Translations under genes and position numbers: made by a program
Assembly (NCBI GenBank): GCA_009840305.1
Contig: VXNY01000031.1
Location: 1-64,000, forward strand
DNA length: 64,000 nt
Origin: Gammaproteobacteria bacterium
GTDB taxonomy: Bacteria; Pseudomonadota; Gammaproteobacteria; Pseudomonadales; Azotimanducaceae
Direction of reading: 5' to 3'
The notes under the pieces: generated by a model
Told to the model about the DNA's origin: nothing
The model's database searches: none
What the model saw: the letters and a program-made list of their open reading frames with translations, nothing else
Part shown: piece by piece, positions 17,560-27,304 of the stretch
Position numbering within the stretch: the stretch's first letter is position 1
How the letters are laid out: each line of letters begins with the position of its first letter

Positions 17560-19215
17560 CTACATGTTCGGATAGTTCGGTCCCCCTGAACCTTCAGGAG
17601 CCACCCACGTTATATTTTGTGATGGGTCTTTAATATCGCAGGTCTTACAATGCACACAATTCTGCGCGTTGATTTGAAACTCTTCCTCGCCTTCTTCGCC
17701 CACGACTTCATAGACTCCAGCCGGACAATAACGTTGTGCGGGTTCTGCAAAGTCTCGAAGATTTTTTCTGATCGGTAAGTCCACATCTTCTAATAGCAAA
17801 TGGCAGGGTTGATCCTCCTCGTGATTCGTATTGGATAAATAGACGCTTGAATTTTTATCGAAGGAATAGACTCCATCGGGTTTGGAGTAGTGTATTTTCT
17901 TACTCACTTTTGCAAGTTGTAATCGCTCATGATCGGGTACCGTATCTTTCAATCGAATAGGATTCCAGCCGTTGAAAATGTTTTGTTCTAAACAAGCCCA
18001 CGCAGAACCGCCAAGCATGCCCAATTGATGCCAAGCAGGACCTATGTTCCTAGCTTGATGAAGTTCCCCATGTAGCCATGACTTTTTGTATCTTCGTTGT
18101 ATATCAACAACATCGTGTTGCCGTTCAGCACTTAGTGCTTGCATGATAGCTTCCGCAGCTAACTTCCCCGACTTCATTGCAGTGTGTGTACCCTTGATTT
18201 TTAACGGGTTTAGGAAGCCCGCATCGTCCCCAACTAAGACCGCACCAGCTACCGCTAAATCTGGCAGTGAGCCGTACCCACCCTTTGTAATGGCGCGAGC
18301 TCCATAAGAGATTCGTCGGCCATCTAGGAGATGTTCTTTGATTATGGGATGATGCTTCCAGATTTGAAATTCACTAAAGGGGTCAAGATAAGGATTAGAG
18401 TAGGAGAGATCGACAATTAATCCAAGAGCGATTTGTTGGTTTTCCATGTGGTACAAGAAACCACCACCCGTAGCCGATCGCGAGAATCCTAACGGCCATC
18501 CTATGGTATGTAGGATTCGACCAGGACTGTGGTGACCAGATGGCACTTCCCACAACTCTTTAAGCCCAATTGCGTAGTGTTGTGGTGAACTGTTTTCATC
18601 GAGCTTAAATTTTGCGACTAACTGCTTTCCTAGATGTCCGCGACAACCCTCCGCAAAGACTGTATAGGATGCATTCAACTCTAATCCTGGTTCATGGGTG
18701 GGTTTTTCTTTGCCCAATCGGTCGACACCCATGTCTCCGGTAGCAACACCAATCACCTTGTTTTGTCTATCGTACAAAATTTCAGTGGCAGCAAAGCCCG
18801 GGAACAACATGACACCAAGTTCTTCTGCTTGTTGAGCCATCCATCGACATAAATTGCTTAATGAAGTAACATAGTTACGGTCATTCCGGCTAGGTCTCGG
18901 GATGAGGGCACGAGGAACCGCGATAGCTCGATGATCATTGACAAGACAGTGAAACCGGTCTTCAGTGACTCGTGTTAACGGTGGCTCAAGGTCTTTCCAA
19001 CTAGGAAAAAGTTCGTCCAAACCCCTTGTATCGATTACCGCACCGGACAGGATGTGAGCCCCGATTTCACTGCCTTTTTCAAGGACGCACACACTGGTTT
19101 CTCGACCCAGTTCGTCTGCTAGTTGCATGATGCGAATTGCAGTGCTTAGTCCTGCCGGACCTGCACCTACAATGACGACATCGAACGTCATCGATTCACG
19201 TTGTCTTTTAACCAT
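17560..19215 (-). CDS. Electron transfer flavoprotein-ubiquinone oxidoreductase (ETF-QO)
   Basis: 551 residues, the usual length. The enzyme takes electrons from reduced ETF and passes them to ubiquinone at the inner membrane, linking fatty-acid and amino-acid dehydrogenases to respiration. The FAD-binding VVIVGAGPAGLSTA is at about 13-26. The C-terminal ferredoxin-like domain carries the four cysteines of the [4Fe-4S] cluster (RYCPAGVYEV, then NCVHCKTCD), ending with GSGGPNYPNM. It is transcribed away from etfB-etfA, a common bacterial arrangement. A second ATG eight codons in is an alternative start. Confidence 0.95.
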   Translation of the reverse strand: MVKRQRESMTFDVVIVGAGPAGLSTAIRIMQLADELGRETSVCVLEKGSEIGAHILSGAVIDTRGLDELFPSWKDLEPPLTRVTEDRFHCLVNDHRAIAVPRALIPRPSRNDRNYVTSLSNLCRWMAQQAEELGVMLFPGFAATEILYDRQNKVIGVATGDMGVDRLGKEKPTHEPGLELNASYTVFAEGCRGHLGKQLVAKFKLDENSSPQHYAIGLKELWEVPSGHHSPGRILHTIGWPLGFSRSATGGGFLYHMENQQIALGLIVDLSYSNPYLDPFSEFQIWKHHPIIKEHLLDGRRISYGARAITKGGYGSLPDLAVAGAVLVGDDAGFLNPLKIKGTHTAMKSGKLAAEAIMQALSAERQHDVVDIQRRYKKSWLHGELHQARNIGPAWHQLGMLGGSAWACLEQNIFNGWNPIRLKDTVPDHERLQLAKVSKKIHYSKPDGVYSFDKNSSVYLSNTNHEEDQPCHLLLEDVDLPIRKNLRDFAEPAQRYCPAGVYEVVGEEGEEEFQINAQNCVHCKTCDIKDPSQNITWVAPEGSGGPNYPNM

Positions 19216-19361
19216 GAATACCGAGTGTTAGCTTGTTGAAAAAATTTTTAATCATCAGTGCTAGAAAATTTTCGGTTTGATTTTGATTACTAAACGCTCT
19301 CTTTTGGAAAATTCTACGACTGAACTGAATTCAGGCACTCAAAACCACGAGTAAATATTAA

Positions 19362-20114
19362 ATGAAGATCCTATGCGCGATAAAGCGAGTTGTCGATGCC
19401 AACGTCAATGTTGTTGTCAAAAACGACGGCAGCGGAATCGATTTAACAAACGTAAAAATGTCCGTGAATCCATTCTGTGAAATTGGTGTTGAACAAGCAA
19501 TCCAATTGAAGGAAGCGGGAATCGCCGATGAAATTGTTGCGGTCTCTGTAGGGTCCGACAAGACGCAAGAACAAGTGCGCGTGTGCCTAGCTCTTGGTGC
19601 TGATCGAGGCATCATCGTAGATGCTCCAGATGACTTAGAACCCCTAACGATTGCAAAAATTCTTAAAGCAGTATATACCGAGGAACAACCGCAACTGGTG
19701 ATTTTTGGTAAGCAGAGTATTGATGGTGACCATAGTCAAACAGGGCAAATGTTTGCTGCATTAACAGATCTTCCACAAGCGACGTTTGCATCCAACCTAA
19801 GTGTCAGTGATAGTTTAGCAACCGTAGTTCGAGAAGTCGACGGTGGCCTACAAACATTGCAAGTACCTCTGCCTATGGTGCTCACTACAGACTTACGCTT
19901 GAATGTTCCGAGGTTTGCTTCCTTGAAAAACATCATGATGTCCAAACGGAAACAGATCGACGTTATTTCTGTTGCAGATCTGGGTGTCGTTCTTGACCGA
20001 CACACAGAAACATTGCGTGTTGATCGCCCTCCCGCAAGGTCTGCAGGCATAGTCGTGGATTCGATTGATGAGCTAGTGTCGAAACTCAGAAACGAGGCAA
20101 AAGTACTCCCATGA
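19362..20114 (+). CDS. etfB: Electron transfer flavoprotein, beta subunit
   Basis: 250 residues, standard length. EtfB binds AMP and, with EtfA, forms the soluble heterodimer that collects electrons from acyl-CoA and related dehydrogenases. The N-terminus KILCAIKRVVDANVNV, the CEIGVEQAIQLKE helix, the GKQSIDGDHSQTG motif and DLRLNVPRFASLKNIM are family hallmarks. The stop overlaps the etfA start in ATGA (4-nt overlap), so the subunits are translationally coupled. The probable acceptor ETF-QO is divergently encoded next door. Confidence 0.95.
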   Translation: MKILCAIKRVVDANVNVVVKNDGSGIDLTNVKMSVNPFCEIGVEQAIQLKEAGIADEIVAVSVGSDKTQEQVRVCLALGADRGIIVDAPDDLEPLTIAKILKAVYTEEQPQLVIFGKQSIDGDHSQTGQMFAALTDLPQATFASNLSVSDSLATVVREVDGGLQTLQVPLPMVLTTDLRLNVPRFASLKNIMMSKRKQIDVISVADLGVVLDRHTETLRVDRPPARSAGIVVDSIDELVSKLRNEAKVLP

Positions 20115-21058
20115 GCATATTAGTCATTGCCGACCACGACAACTCAGAGTTAAAACCTGTTACGCGGAATACGCTTAAAGCGGCTTCAGAGATTGGAGAT
20201 GAGATCGACGTCCTCATCGCCGGCGCTGCGTGCTTTTCCGTGGCTCAGTCTGTTGTAGACTTGGGCGTAGCACGCACAGTCCACATCGCAGATGCTCCAA
20301 CTTTTGAACATGCAATCGCGGAGAATCTTGCCGCGATGGTCGTACAGCTCGCGTCGGCATATCAACACATTCTTACGGCACACACGACCACCGGAAAGAA
20401 TTTTCTTCCTCGTGTCGCAGCTCTACTCGACGTGCAAATGATTTCAGATATCGTGGAAGTATTAGGTTCAAATACATTTAAGCGTCCTGTATATGCTGGA
20501 AACGGGATTGCGACTGTACAGTCGAACGACTCGACTAAAGTTATTTCCGTACGCGGTACCGCTTTCGATCCGATCGAATCAGGAACTGTGGCAACAGCGA
20601 CTAACAATCTTGATGCGGCTACTTTCCCCGATCCAAGTCCTACGACCTATATAAAAGATGAACTCGCGCAGTCGGAACGACCCGAACTCAACAACGCAAA
20701 GGTAGTGGTTTCGGGGGGTAGGGCACTAGGTAGCAGTGAGAGCTTTGCACTTCTGGAAGAATTAGCTGACTCGTTGGGAGCGGCTGTTGGAGCTTCCCGC
20801 GCCGCAGTTGATGCTGGTTATGTTCCTAATGACATGCAGGTAGGACAAACGGGCAAAATTGTGGCACCAGAACTGTACATCGCCGTAGGCATCTCTGGCG
20901 CGATTCAGCACTTGGCAGGAATGAAAGATTCGAAAGTTATTGTCGCGATCAACAATGATCCCGAAGCACCAATCTTTCAACTTGCAGATTACGGTTTAGT
21001 CGCTGATTTGTTCGAAGTTATCCCGGAGTTTATTCGTCAAATCAAAGCAGGCTCTTAG
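20111..21058 (+). CDS. etfA: Electron transfer flavoprotein, alpha subunit
   Basis: 315 residues. EtfA carries the FAD of the ETF heterodimer. The C-terminal FAD domain is clear: VVSGGRALGS, GAAVGASRAAVDAGYVPNDMQVGQTGK, LYIAVGISGAIQHLAGM and AINNDPEAPIF. The N-terminal half is the usual non-catalytic Rossmann-like domain. It starts in the ATGA overlap with etfB. A perfect hairpin spans its stop codon. Confidence 0.95.
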   Translation: MSILVIADHDNSELKPVTRNTLKAASEIGDEIDVLIAGAACFSVAQSVVDLGVARTVHIADAPTFEHAIAENLAAMVVQLASAYQHILTAHTTTGKNFLPRVAALLDVQMISDIVEVLGSNTFKRPVYAGNGIATVQSNDSTKVISVRGTAFDPIESGTVATATNNLDAATFPDPSPTTYIKDELAQSERPELNNAKVVVSGGRALGSSESFALLEELADSLGAAVGASRAAVDAGYVPNDMQVGQTGKIVAPELYIAVGISGAIQHLAGMKDSKVIVAINNDPEAPIFQLADYGLVADLFEVIPEFIRQIKAGS

Positions 21059-21065
21059 CCTGCTT
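21045..21065. terminator. Hairpin between convergent etfA and pyrB
   Basis: AAGCAGGCT, loop CTT, AGCCTGCTT: a perfect 9-bp stem that includes the etfA stop codon. The + strand has no T run after it; the - strand reads TTGATTTGAC beyond the stem. It may be a weak bidirectional terminator for the two genes that converge here. Confidence 0.45.
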
Positions 21066-21072
21066 CTACAAG

Positions 21073-22092
21073 TCAGTCCCATTTCCTTGCGTCCGTAAAC
21101 CATCCGACCTGAGTGGAATAGTCTTCGACTTTGTTTACAACATCGAGAATCAACGCGAACAACGCCATACGAACTATCAATCCATTGTCAGACTGTCGAA
21201 ACACTGCTAAATTGGGGTTTGAATCTAGATCTACATTGACTTCTTGTGCAGCTTCTCGAGAATCTCTAGGCAGTGGATGCATGATGACCGTGTCGGGTTC
21301 GCAATGCTGGGAGTAAACAGCTTGATTGATTCGAAACAACCCTTGGTATTCGCGCGCTTCTGCAGAGGATGAAAATCGTTCTTCTTGAGTCCGCGTCATA
21401 TAAAGCACGTCAACACCTTGAATTCCATGCTCAAGTTGCTCAAAGTGCCGCACTTCATGCCCGGCTTTTTGCAGTTCAGTGATCACACTCTCTGGTGCAC
21501 TCAATACTGGAGGAGCAATCAAATGGACCGTAATATTGCGAAACAGTTTGAGCAGCTTGATTAGTGAATGTACCGCTCGTCCATACTTGAGGTCTCCAAT
21601 TACTGCGATTCGAAGGTCATCGAGGCCCTTTTTTCGAGTTCTGAGCTCTTTTTTGATTGTGTACACATCAAGTAATGCTTGTGTAGGATGTTCGTTCGAA
21701 CCATCGCCACCGTTGAGTACTGGGCTTCGCGAAGACTCTGCAAACTCGGCAACCGCGCCATCAATGGGATGTCGCATGACAATCACATCGCTGTACGCCG
21801 AAACCACGCGAGCAAAGTCCTTGAGTGACTCACCCTTTACTAAGGATGTCGATTCCATATCAGTCGTTTCTCTCACACTACCGCCGAGAAGATTAAAGGC
21901 TGCACCAAACGAGAGACGCGTTCGTGTACTTGCTTCGAAAAAGAGATTACAGAGAACGGCACCGTCCAACACCCTGGTTACTCGTTCACGATGGGCGAAC
22001 GGTGTCATTTTGTCTGCTACTGCAAATATTTCTTCAACGTCAGCTCGATTCAGCTGAGCGACGGACAAAATATGCTCGCCAACAAAGTTCAA
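21073..22092 (-). CDS. pyrB: Aspartate carbamoyltransferase catalytic subunit (PyrB)
   Basis: 339 residues from TTG, somewhat longer than the ~310 of E. coli PyrB. It catalyses carbamoyl phosphate plus aspartate to carbamoyl aspartate, the committed step of pyrimidine synthesis. The carbamoyl-phosphate site STRTRLSFGAAF, the HPTQALLDVYT motif and the aspartate-site MHPLPR are all present. No pyrI regulatory subunit or pyrC lies next to it. It diverges from the gsp operon across a 328-nt spacer. Confidence 0.94.
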   Translation of the reverse strand: MNFVGEHILSVAQLNRADVEEIFAVADKMTPFAHRERVTRVLDGAVLCNLFFEASTRTRLSFGAAFNLLGGSVRETTDMESTSLVKGESLKDFARVVSAYSDVIVMRHPIDGAVAEFAESSRSPVLNGGDGSNEHPTQALLDVYTIKKELRTRKKGLDDLRIAVIGDLKYGRAVHSLIKLLKLFRNITVHLIAPPVLSAPESVITELQKAGHEVRHFEQLEHGIQGVDVLYMTRTQEERFSSSAEAREYQGLFRINQAVYSQHCEPDTVIMHPLPRDSREAAQEVNVDLDSNPNLAVFRQSDNGLIVRMALFALILDVVNKVEDYSTQVGWFTDARKWD

Positions 22093-22358
22093 GTAGCGGA
22101 TTTTCTCATCAAATCAAAGATTTTGAGCGAAAACGGAGACGAATTAATTTTGCACAGCGAGCCATCAACTATATCTTGTTCAGGAACGAGCTAAAACATG
22201 ACATTTTGAATCATGGTATGGTGTCAAATTCATTCAAGAACACTTTGAGATACTAGACTCATATATACTTTCACGCACAACGTAGATCAAGTGTGCGCTT
22301 TGGCTTCTTGTTAAACATGAAACTCTTTATGTGTTCAATGTATCTACAACGCCGAGTA

Positions 22359-22389
22359 TTGACACTTTTGAATCGAATTTTCGTATAAA
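22359..22389 (+). promoter_or_regulatory. Putative sigma-70 promoter of the gsp operon
   Basis: TTGACA (22359-22364) and TATAAA (22384-22389), 19 nt apart, which is longer than the 17-nt optimum. The predicted start of transcription is about 25 nt before the gspE TTG. The rest of the 22093-22420 spacer shows no gene. Confidence 0.4.
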
Positions 22390-22420
22390 TATATGTACAA
22401 AATAGCCGAGATTATTTTCT

Positions 22421-23947
22421 TTGACTGAAGTTGCTACACATCCAGAAGCCACACAACCGGAAGTAATCGGTACTTCCGCTCGTAAGCTTCTACCTTTCAC
22501 GTTTGCCAATCGTAATGGCGTACTCCTTACCGGCGAACCGCACGACAACGAATCAGAACTCCCGGTTTATTGTCGTAGGTTTCCAGATTTGCGAACTTTA
22601 GCAGAAGTCCGTAGATTCACTGGAAAACGGAACAACTTTGTACGCGTATCCGAATCAGAGTTCAATTCGCTTCTTCAAAAGGCTTATGAACGAGACTCTG
22701 AACAGACTCGTCAAATGGTCCAGGACATCGATGAGTCCATGGATCTTGCGAGCCTAGCTGACAATATCCCTCAGGCCGAAGATCTATTAGAACAAGAAGA
22801 TGACGCTCCAGTCATTCGACTTATCAACGCGCTATTGACCCAGGCAATTCGAGAAGATGCCTCAGACGTGCATATTGAGACCTTTCCCAACACAGTTGTA
22901 GTTCGCTTCAGAATTGATGGTGTTTTACGTGAGATAGTCCGTTTGCAACGCACGCTAGCGCCCTTGCTAGTTTCTCGAATCAAAGTTATGTCCAGACTGG
23001 ATATTGCAGAAAAACGAGTCCCGCAAGATGGTCGTACGACCCTGCGCATTGGTGGACGAGAGCTCGACGTTCGTGTTTCGGTGATGCCGACGGGCGAAGG
23101 GGAACGAGTGGTTCTAAGACTTCTCGACAAAGAAGCGAGCCGATTGAAACTTGACCATCTCGGTATGAAAGAGTCAGATGTTCAGCATGTTCGAAATATC
23201 ATTGCGTCTCCGCATGGGATATTCTTGGTTACGGGTCCAACCGGAGAAGGTAAAACCACGACGCTATATGCATCGCTGTCTGAACTGAATACTGAAAACG
23301 TGAACATTCTCACGGTGGAAGATCCAGTCGAGTACAACTTGCAGGGAATAGGACAGACGCAAGTGAATACACGTACCGGAATGACGTTCGCTCGCGGGTT
23401 GCGCGCGATGTTGCGTCAGGACCCAGACATCGTCATGGTCGGAGAGATTCGAGATCTAGAGACTGCTCAAATTGCGATCCAGGCCAGTTTAACAGGTCAT
23501 TTAGTACTCTCAACACTTCACACGAACACGGCGGTTGGAACCGTCGTCCGTTTAGTGGACATGGGCTTGGAACCTTATCTGCTTGCTACCAGTCTTACGG
23601 CAGTACTATCGCAACGGCTAGTTCGCGTGATTTGCACTAACTGCAGAACCGAGCGAGGCCCCACAGTATTGGAACGAGAGTTTATGCGAGGCATGGACGC
23701 AAAGTATTACGACATGCGCGGGTGTGATTCTTGCGGACAAACCGGTTATCGTGGTCGTACTGGCATCTATGAGCTTTTGCTGCTAGACGACCAGATGCGA
23801 CAAAAAGTGCATGATCGCGCGTCGGAGCAAGAATTGAATCAATTAGCTCGAGAGCTATATCCAAGTATTCGTCATGACGGTAGAGATAAAGTCCGTCGAG
23901 GAATAACCACAGTAGAAGAAGTCATGCGAGTGACCTTGGAAACCTAG
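22421..23947 (+). CDS. gspE: Type II secretion system ATPase GspE
   Basis: 508 residues from TTG. GspE is the cytoplasmic hexameric ATPase that drives pseudopilus assembly. The N-terminal domain binds GspL. The C-terminal domain has Walker A GPTGEGKTT (272-280, with Glu where Ser is usual), the Asp box, Walker B around DPDIVMVGEIRD (334-345), and a tetracysteine zinc site (Cys405, Cys408, Cys435, Cys438) that separates GspE from PilT. It is first in a nine-gene operon with tight or overlapping junctions. Confidence 0.95.
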   Translation: MTEVATHPEATQPEVIGTSARKLLPFTFANRNGVLLTGEPHDNESELPVYCRRFPDLRTLAEVRRFTGKRNNFVRVSESEFNSLLQKAYERDSEQTRQMVQDIDESMDLASLADNIPQAEDLLEQEDDAPVIRLINALLTQAIREDASDVHIETFPNTVVVRFRIDGVLREIVRLQRTLAPLLVSRIKVMSRLDIAEKRVPQDGRTTLRIGGRELDVRVSVMPTGEGERVVLRLLDKEASRLKLDHLGMKESDVQHVRNIIASPHGIFLVTGPTGEGKTTTLYASLSELNTENVNILTVEDPVEYNLQGIGQTQVNTRTGMTFARGLRAMLRQDPDIVMVGEIRDLETAQIAIQASLTGHLVLSTLHTNTAVGTVVRLVDMGLEPYLLATSLTAVLSQRLVRVICTNCRTERGPTVLEREFMRGMDAKYYDMRGCDSCGQTGYRGRTGIYELLLLDDQMRQKVHDRASEQELNQLARELYPSIRHDGRDKVRRGITTVEEVMRVTLET

Positions 23948-23949
23948 CC

Positions 23950-25170
23950 ATGGCCGCTTTCGAATACACCGCGTTAGACGCGAACGGCAAAACGAAAAAG
24001 GGCATTCTCGAAGGAGATAGCCTCCGTCACGTTCGGCAACTAATGCGTGACATTGGGCTCACGCCCATGAATGTCGAGCTTACCTCTTCAGTTGAAAAGG
24101 AAGCGCAACAGGGATTTTTCGCGCGCCTATTTGGCAAGTTAAAGCCGATGGAAATGGTGCTCTTTACTCGCCAGTTAGCTACTCTCGTCAGTGCAGGATT
24201 ACCCTTGGAAGAAGCAATGTCTGCGGTCGCTCAACAAACTTCGCGCAAGCGGGCTCGTAAGATTTTCATGTCTGTTCGGACTCGAGTCGTTGAAGGACAG
24301 ACTTTGACAAGAGCCATGTCCGAACACCCAGCGACATTTAACGAACTCTATCGATCAACGGTGGGTGCAGGCGAACAATCTGGACAACTCGACAACGTGC
24401 TCGAAAATTTAGCGAACTATCTTGAGAAACAGCATGAATCTCGGCGTAATGTCCAATCTGCATTGTATTACCCCATATTGTTGTTTATCGTTGCCGTTAT
24501 CATCGTCGGTGGCTTAATGACTTATGTCGTACCCACGATCGTTGAAGTGTTTAGTTCTACGGGTGAGGCTCTACCGCTGGTAACCGTGATCTTAATCACG
24601 ATTAGCGAATTCTTGAGAGACTGGGCTTGGGCTGTTTTAATCGGGCTGTTGTTGTTCTTGATGCTAATCCGGTACTCACTCTCAATCAACGCCATTCGAG
24701 TGGCATGGCATCGTGTGAAGTTAAGATTACCTACTTTTGGCTGGTTTGCCCGCAGTATGAACGCAGCTCGGTACGCCAACACCTTAGCGATACTTGGATC
24801 GAGTGGAGTACCACTAGTCGACGGCATGAATATCGCGTCCAACGTTGTAAATAACCTGTGGATTCGCAAACTCTTGGAGCAAGCATACACACACGTCAGT
24901 GAAGGCACCAGCTTAAACAGAGCTCTAGATGCCACGAAACAATTTCCACCGATTTTTATTCATATGATCGCGAGTGGAGAAATGAGTGGTTCGCTTGACA
25001 AAATGCTGTTTAAATCGGCTGAGTACCAACAACAAGAGCTACAAAGAATAATCGACACGTTGGTTGAACTCTTTCGCCCAACGATGTTGTTAGTCATGGC
25101 GGGGATGGTATTTTTCATCATGATCGCCGTGCTTTTACCAATTCTCAGTATGACCCAATTGGCAATTTAA
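23950..25170 (+). CDS. gspF: Type II secretion inner-membrane platform protein GspF
   Basis: 406 residues, normal length. GspF is the polytopic platform protein contacting GspE and GspL. It has two repeated cytoplasmic T2SSF domains: the first contains FTRQLATLVSAGLPLEEAM, the second ARYANTLAILGSSGVPLVDGM. Three membrane helices lie at about 170-192, 220-240 and 375-400. It starts two nucleotides after the gspE stop. Confidence 0.95.
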   Translation: MAAFEYTALDANGKTKKGILEGDSLRHVRQLMRDIGLTPMNVELTSSVEKEAQQGFFARLFGKLKPMEMVLFTRQLATLVSAGLPLEEAMSAVAQQTSRKRARKIFMSVRTRVVEGQTLTRAMSEHPATFNELYRSTVGAGEQSGQLDNVLENLANYLEKQHESRRNVQSALYYPILLFIVAVIIVGGLMTYVVPTIVEVFSSTGEALPLVTVILITISEFLRDWAWAVLIGLLLFLMLIRYSLSINAIRVAWHRVKLRLPTFGWFARSMNAARYANTLAILGSSGVPLVDGMNIASNVVNNLWIRKLLEQAYTHVSEGTSLNRALDATKQFPPIFIHMIASGEMSGSLDKMLFKSAEYQQQELQRIIDTLVELFRPTMLLVMAGMVFFIMIAVLLPILSMTQLAI

Positions 25171-25171
25171 T

Positions 25172-25630
25172 ATGAGACCTATAAAACGACATTCAAACAA
25201 ACAATCCAGGACACAGGGTTTCACTCTACTCGAAATGCTAGTCGTGGTGCTGATCATCGGGCTTCTCGTCACTATCGTAGTCGTCAATATCGCACACCGA
25301 CCAGATGAAGCTAGAGTGAAGACCGCAAAAGCACAGATCGCCCAATTTTCGCAGGCGTTAGATATGTACAACTTAGACAATTCGCAGTACCCGACGGAAG
25401 CTCAAGGTTTGATGGCATTGTTCGAGAAACCTACTGGTTTTCCCGAACCGCCGGCCTGGGGACCTCAACCTTATATGCGTGGGAAGGAACCACCAAAAGA
25501 CCCTTGGGGAGGCGATTACCACTACTCCATCGATGACGAGACCGGTATGTTTCTGATCACTTGTTTTGGTGCTAAAGGTGAAGAAGGCGGAGACGGTATA
25601 GAAGCTGATCTCAGATCGGACGAACTATAG
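25172..25630 (+). CDS. gspG: Major pseudopilin GspG
   Basis: 152 residues. GspG is the main subunit of the periplasmic pseudopilus. The prepilin cleavage site is QG/FTLLEMLVVVLIIG, with the conserved Glu at +5 of the mature protein. The C-terminal part has the GspG pattern YPTEAQGLMAL and KDPWGGDYHY, including the calcium-site region. It begins one base after the gspF stop. No prepilin peptidase (GspO/PilD) is in the window. Confidence 0.95.
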   Translation: MRPIKRHSNKQSRTQGFTLLEMLVVVLIIGLLVTIVVVNIAHRPDEARVKTAKAQIAQFSQALDMYNLDNSQYPTEAQGLMALFEKPTGFPEPPAWGPQPYMRGKEPPKDPWGGDYHYSIDDETGMFLITCFGAKGEEGGDGIEADLRSDEL

Positions 25631-25659
25631 CTACGTAAGTCTCTGAATCTAGGCTATTT

Positions 25660-26223
25660 TTGGTCGTGTCTTCTTACAAGTCACAACAAGGCTTTACGCT
25701 TCTTGAATTATTAGTTACTCTCGTAATAGTCGGGATCTTAATAACTTTCGTCGCGGTCTCGTTCACTACCAATAGCTACAAGCATGAAATTCGTGCTGAG
25801 GCGAATCAATTGGCGCACCGGATAGAACTAGTCCGTCGTGTAGCAACAACACACAATGAGACATGGGGTGTTAGTATTAGCCAGAGTGGCTACCGTTTCT
25901 TGAAATTCAATCCAAGCGACGAAACGTGGCTTGAAAGTGAAGACCGATTGTTTCGGAATCATGACTTTCCCATGCACATGTTCTTGGAGTTTGACGGCAA
26001 CCAAGACATTCCAACGCTTATCGACAAATATAACGATTTAGAACCCGAAATGGTGGTTGTACCCGGCGGTGAAATGACCCCGTTTGTATTGAACTGTAAA
26101 CACGAACACAGCGACCAAAGCCGAGTTCTTCGGTCGGACGGGCTGAACAAAGTAGAAATCTTTGCCTCGACCGAAGTTCCTGAAGACTCTTCCGATGATG
26201 AAGATGAGGAAGAAGATGAATAG
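25660..26223 (+). CDS. gspH: Minor pseudopilin GspH
   Basis: 187 residues from TTG, with AGG six bases upstream. The type III signal QG/FTLLELLVTLVIVGIL carries Glu at +5 and is followed by the variable beta-sandwich of GspH. The C-terminus is strongly acidic (SSDDEDEEEDE). GspH sits near the base of the minor-pseudopilin tip. The last codons overlap the gspI start. Confidence 0.87.
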   Translation: MVVSSYKSQQGFTLLELLVTLVIVGILITFVAVSFTTNSYKHEIRAEANQLAHRIELVRRVATTHNETWGVSISQSGYRFLKFNPSDETWLESEDRLFRNHDFPMHMFLEFDGNQDIPTLIDKYNDLEPEMVVVPGGEMTPFVLNCKHEHSDQSRVLRSDGLNKVEIFASTEVPEDSSDDEDEEEDE

Positions 26224-26608
26224 GTTGTTTAAACGAGGATTTACTCTTGTTGAAATGATGGTCGCAATCGCCATTCTTGCGATATCAGCGATGATCATTT
26301 ACTCAAGCAATAGTAGCGCGATTCGACATCAGTTAAGCTTAGAAGATACAACGTTTGGACATTGGTTGTTGCTTAACGAGATTGAAGAAGAAAAATTCCG
26401 TCGTGTCGCCGAATCGGAGACAGAGAGCGATATACATACACAAAGACAGATAACGATTGCGGACAAAACTTATCAAATCACCCGAGAACCGTTAGAAACA
26501 GATAGCGATTTGGTGGAACTCATTGAATATTCGATCGAGTTAATTGACCCCCACACTGGCAACCATTTGATAGACCGGATCACAACAATGATGCCGATAA
26601 GCGAATGA
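26216..26608 (+). CDS. gspI: Minor pseudopilin GspI
   Basis: About 130 residues. The ATG at 26216 is preferred: AGGAAG lies just upstream and it gives a short basic leader (MNRLFKRG) before FTLVEMMVAIAILA, as in other pseudopilins. An upstream ATG at 26162 would add 18 residues and overlap gspH further. The GspI C-terminus (DKTYQITREP, then ELIDPHTGNHL) is recognisable. GspI, J and K form the pseudopilus tip. Confidence 0.87.
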   Translation: MNRLFKRGFTLVEMMVAIAILAISAMIIYSSNSSAIRHQLSLEDTTFGHWLLLNEIEEEKFRRVAESETESDIHTQRQITIADKTYQITREPLETDSDLVELIEYSIELIDPHTGNHLIDRITTMMPISE

Positions 26609-27303
26609 AACGATCAGGATTTACGCTTATGGAAATGCTAGTGGCACTAGCGTTATTCGCGATGATTGGATTGATCTCGAGCCAAATGTTGTATCAAACT
26701 GCAGACTTGTCGTTAACCATGGTCGGACGAAGTGAATATATCACAGATGTTCATCGCGCTATGAGCGTTTTGGATCGAGACATACGACAAATCGTGAATC
26801 GTGGAATTCGGGATGAATTGGGAGAATTTTATGATGCCCTCACCATCGACGATGCACGATTATTACAGTTTAGTCGTATGGGTTGGTTGAATCCCCTAGA
26901 CGAAGAGCGGGGAACCGTACAAAGGGTCGAATACAGTATCGAGGACAATACTTTGACACGACGTTACTGGCATGTGATGGATCGTAATCAGGAGAGCGTC
27001 GCGGTAAAGCAAATAATAATGCGAGGACAAGAACTAAGCTTCGAACTTTTGGACTCTCAAGGTGAAGTGCTCTCTACCTATCCGGAACCGCTCGACGTCG
27101 AAGAACTTATCCCAGAAATAGGAGATCCACTAGCTGGAGAAGATGAAGAAGAGCCTCGTCCAATTGCGATTCGACTCAATTTTGTGCTACCGAATGTAGG
27201 AGAATTTAATAGGATGTGGATGATACCGAACATGCCAACGATACCTGAGGTAGAAGTCGATCAACCCGAAGTTCCAGGCACGACATCAGCAGTCGGTCGT
27301 TAA
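26605..27303 (+). CDS. gspJ: Minor pseudopilin GspJ
   Basis: 232 residues. It starts in an ATGA overlap with gspI. Signal KRSG/FTLMEMLVALALFA has Glu at +5. The body has the GspJ pattern RAMSVLDRDIRQIVNR and LLQFSRMGWLNPL. GspJ binds GspI and GspK at the pseudopilus tip. The C-terminal tail is proline-rich. Confidence 0.92.
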   Translation: MKRSGFTLMEMLVALALFAMIGLISSQMLYQTADLSLTMVGRSEYITDVHRAMSVLDRDIRQIVNRGIRDELGEFYDALTIDDARLLQFSRMGWLNPLDEERGTVQRVEYSIEDNTLTRRYWHVMDRNQESVAVKQIIMRGQELSFELLDSQGEVLSTYPEPLDVEELIPEIGDPLAGEDEEEPRPIAIRLNFVLPNVGEFNRMWMIPNMPTIPEVEVDQPEVPGTTSAVGR

Positions 27304-27304
27304 C

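Noticed and set aside
21479-22057. 192-codon ORF on the plus strand
   Set aside because: Antisense to pyrB, which is clearly the real gene.
24522-24935. 137-codon ORF on the minus strand
   Set aside because: Shadow of gspF; no independent support.
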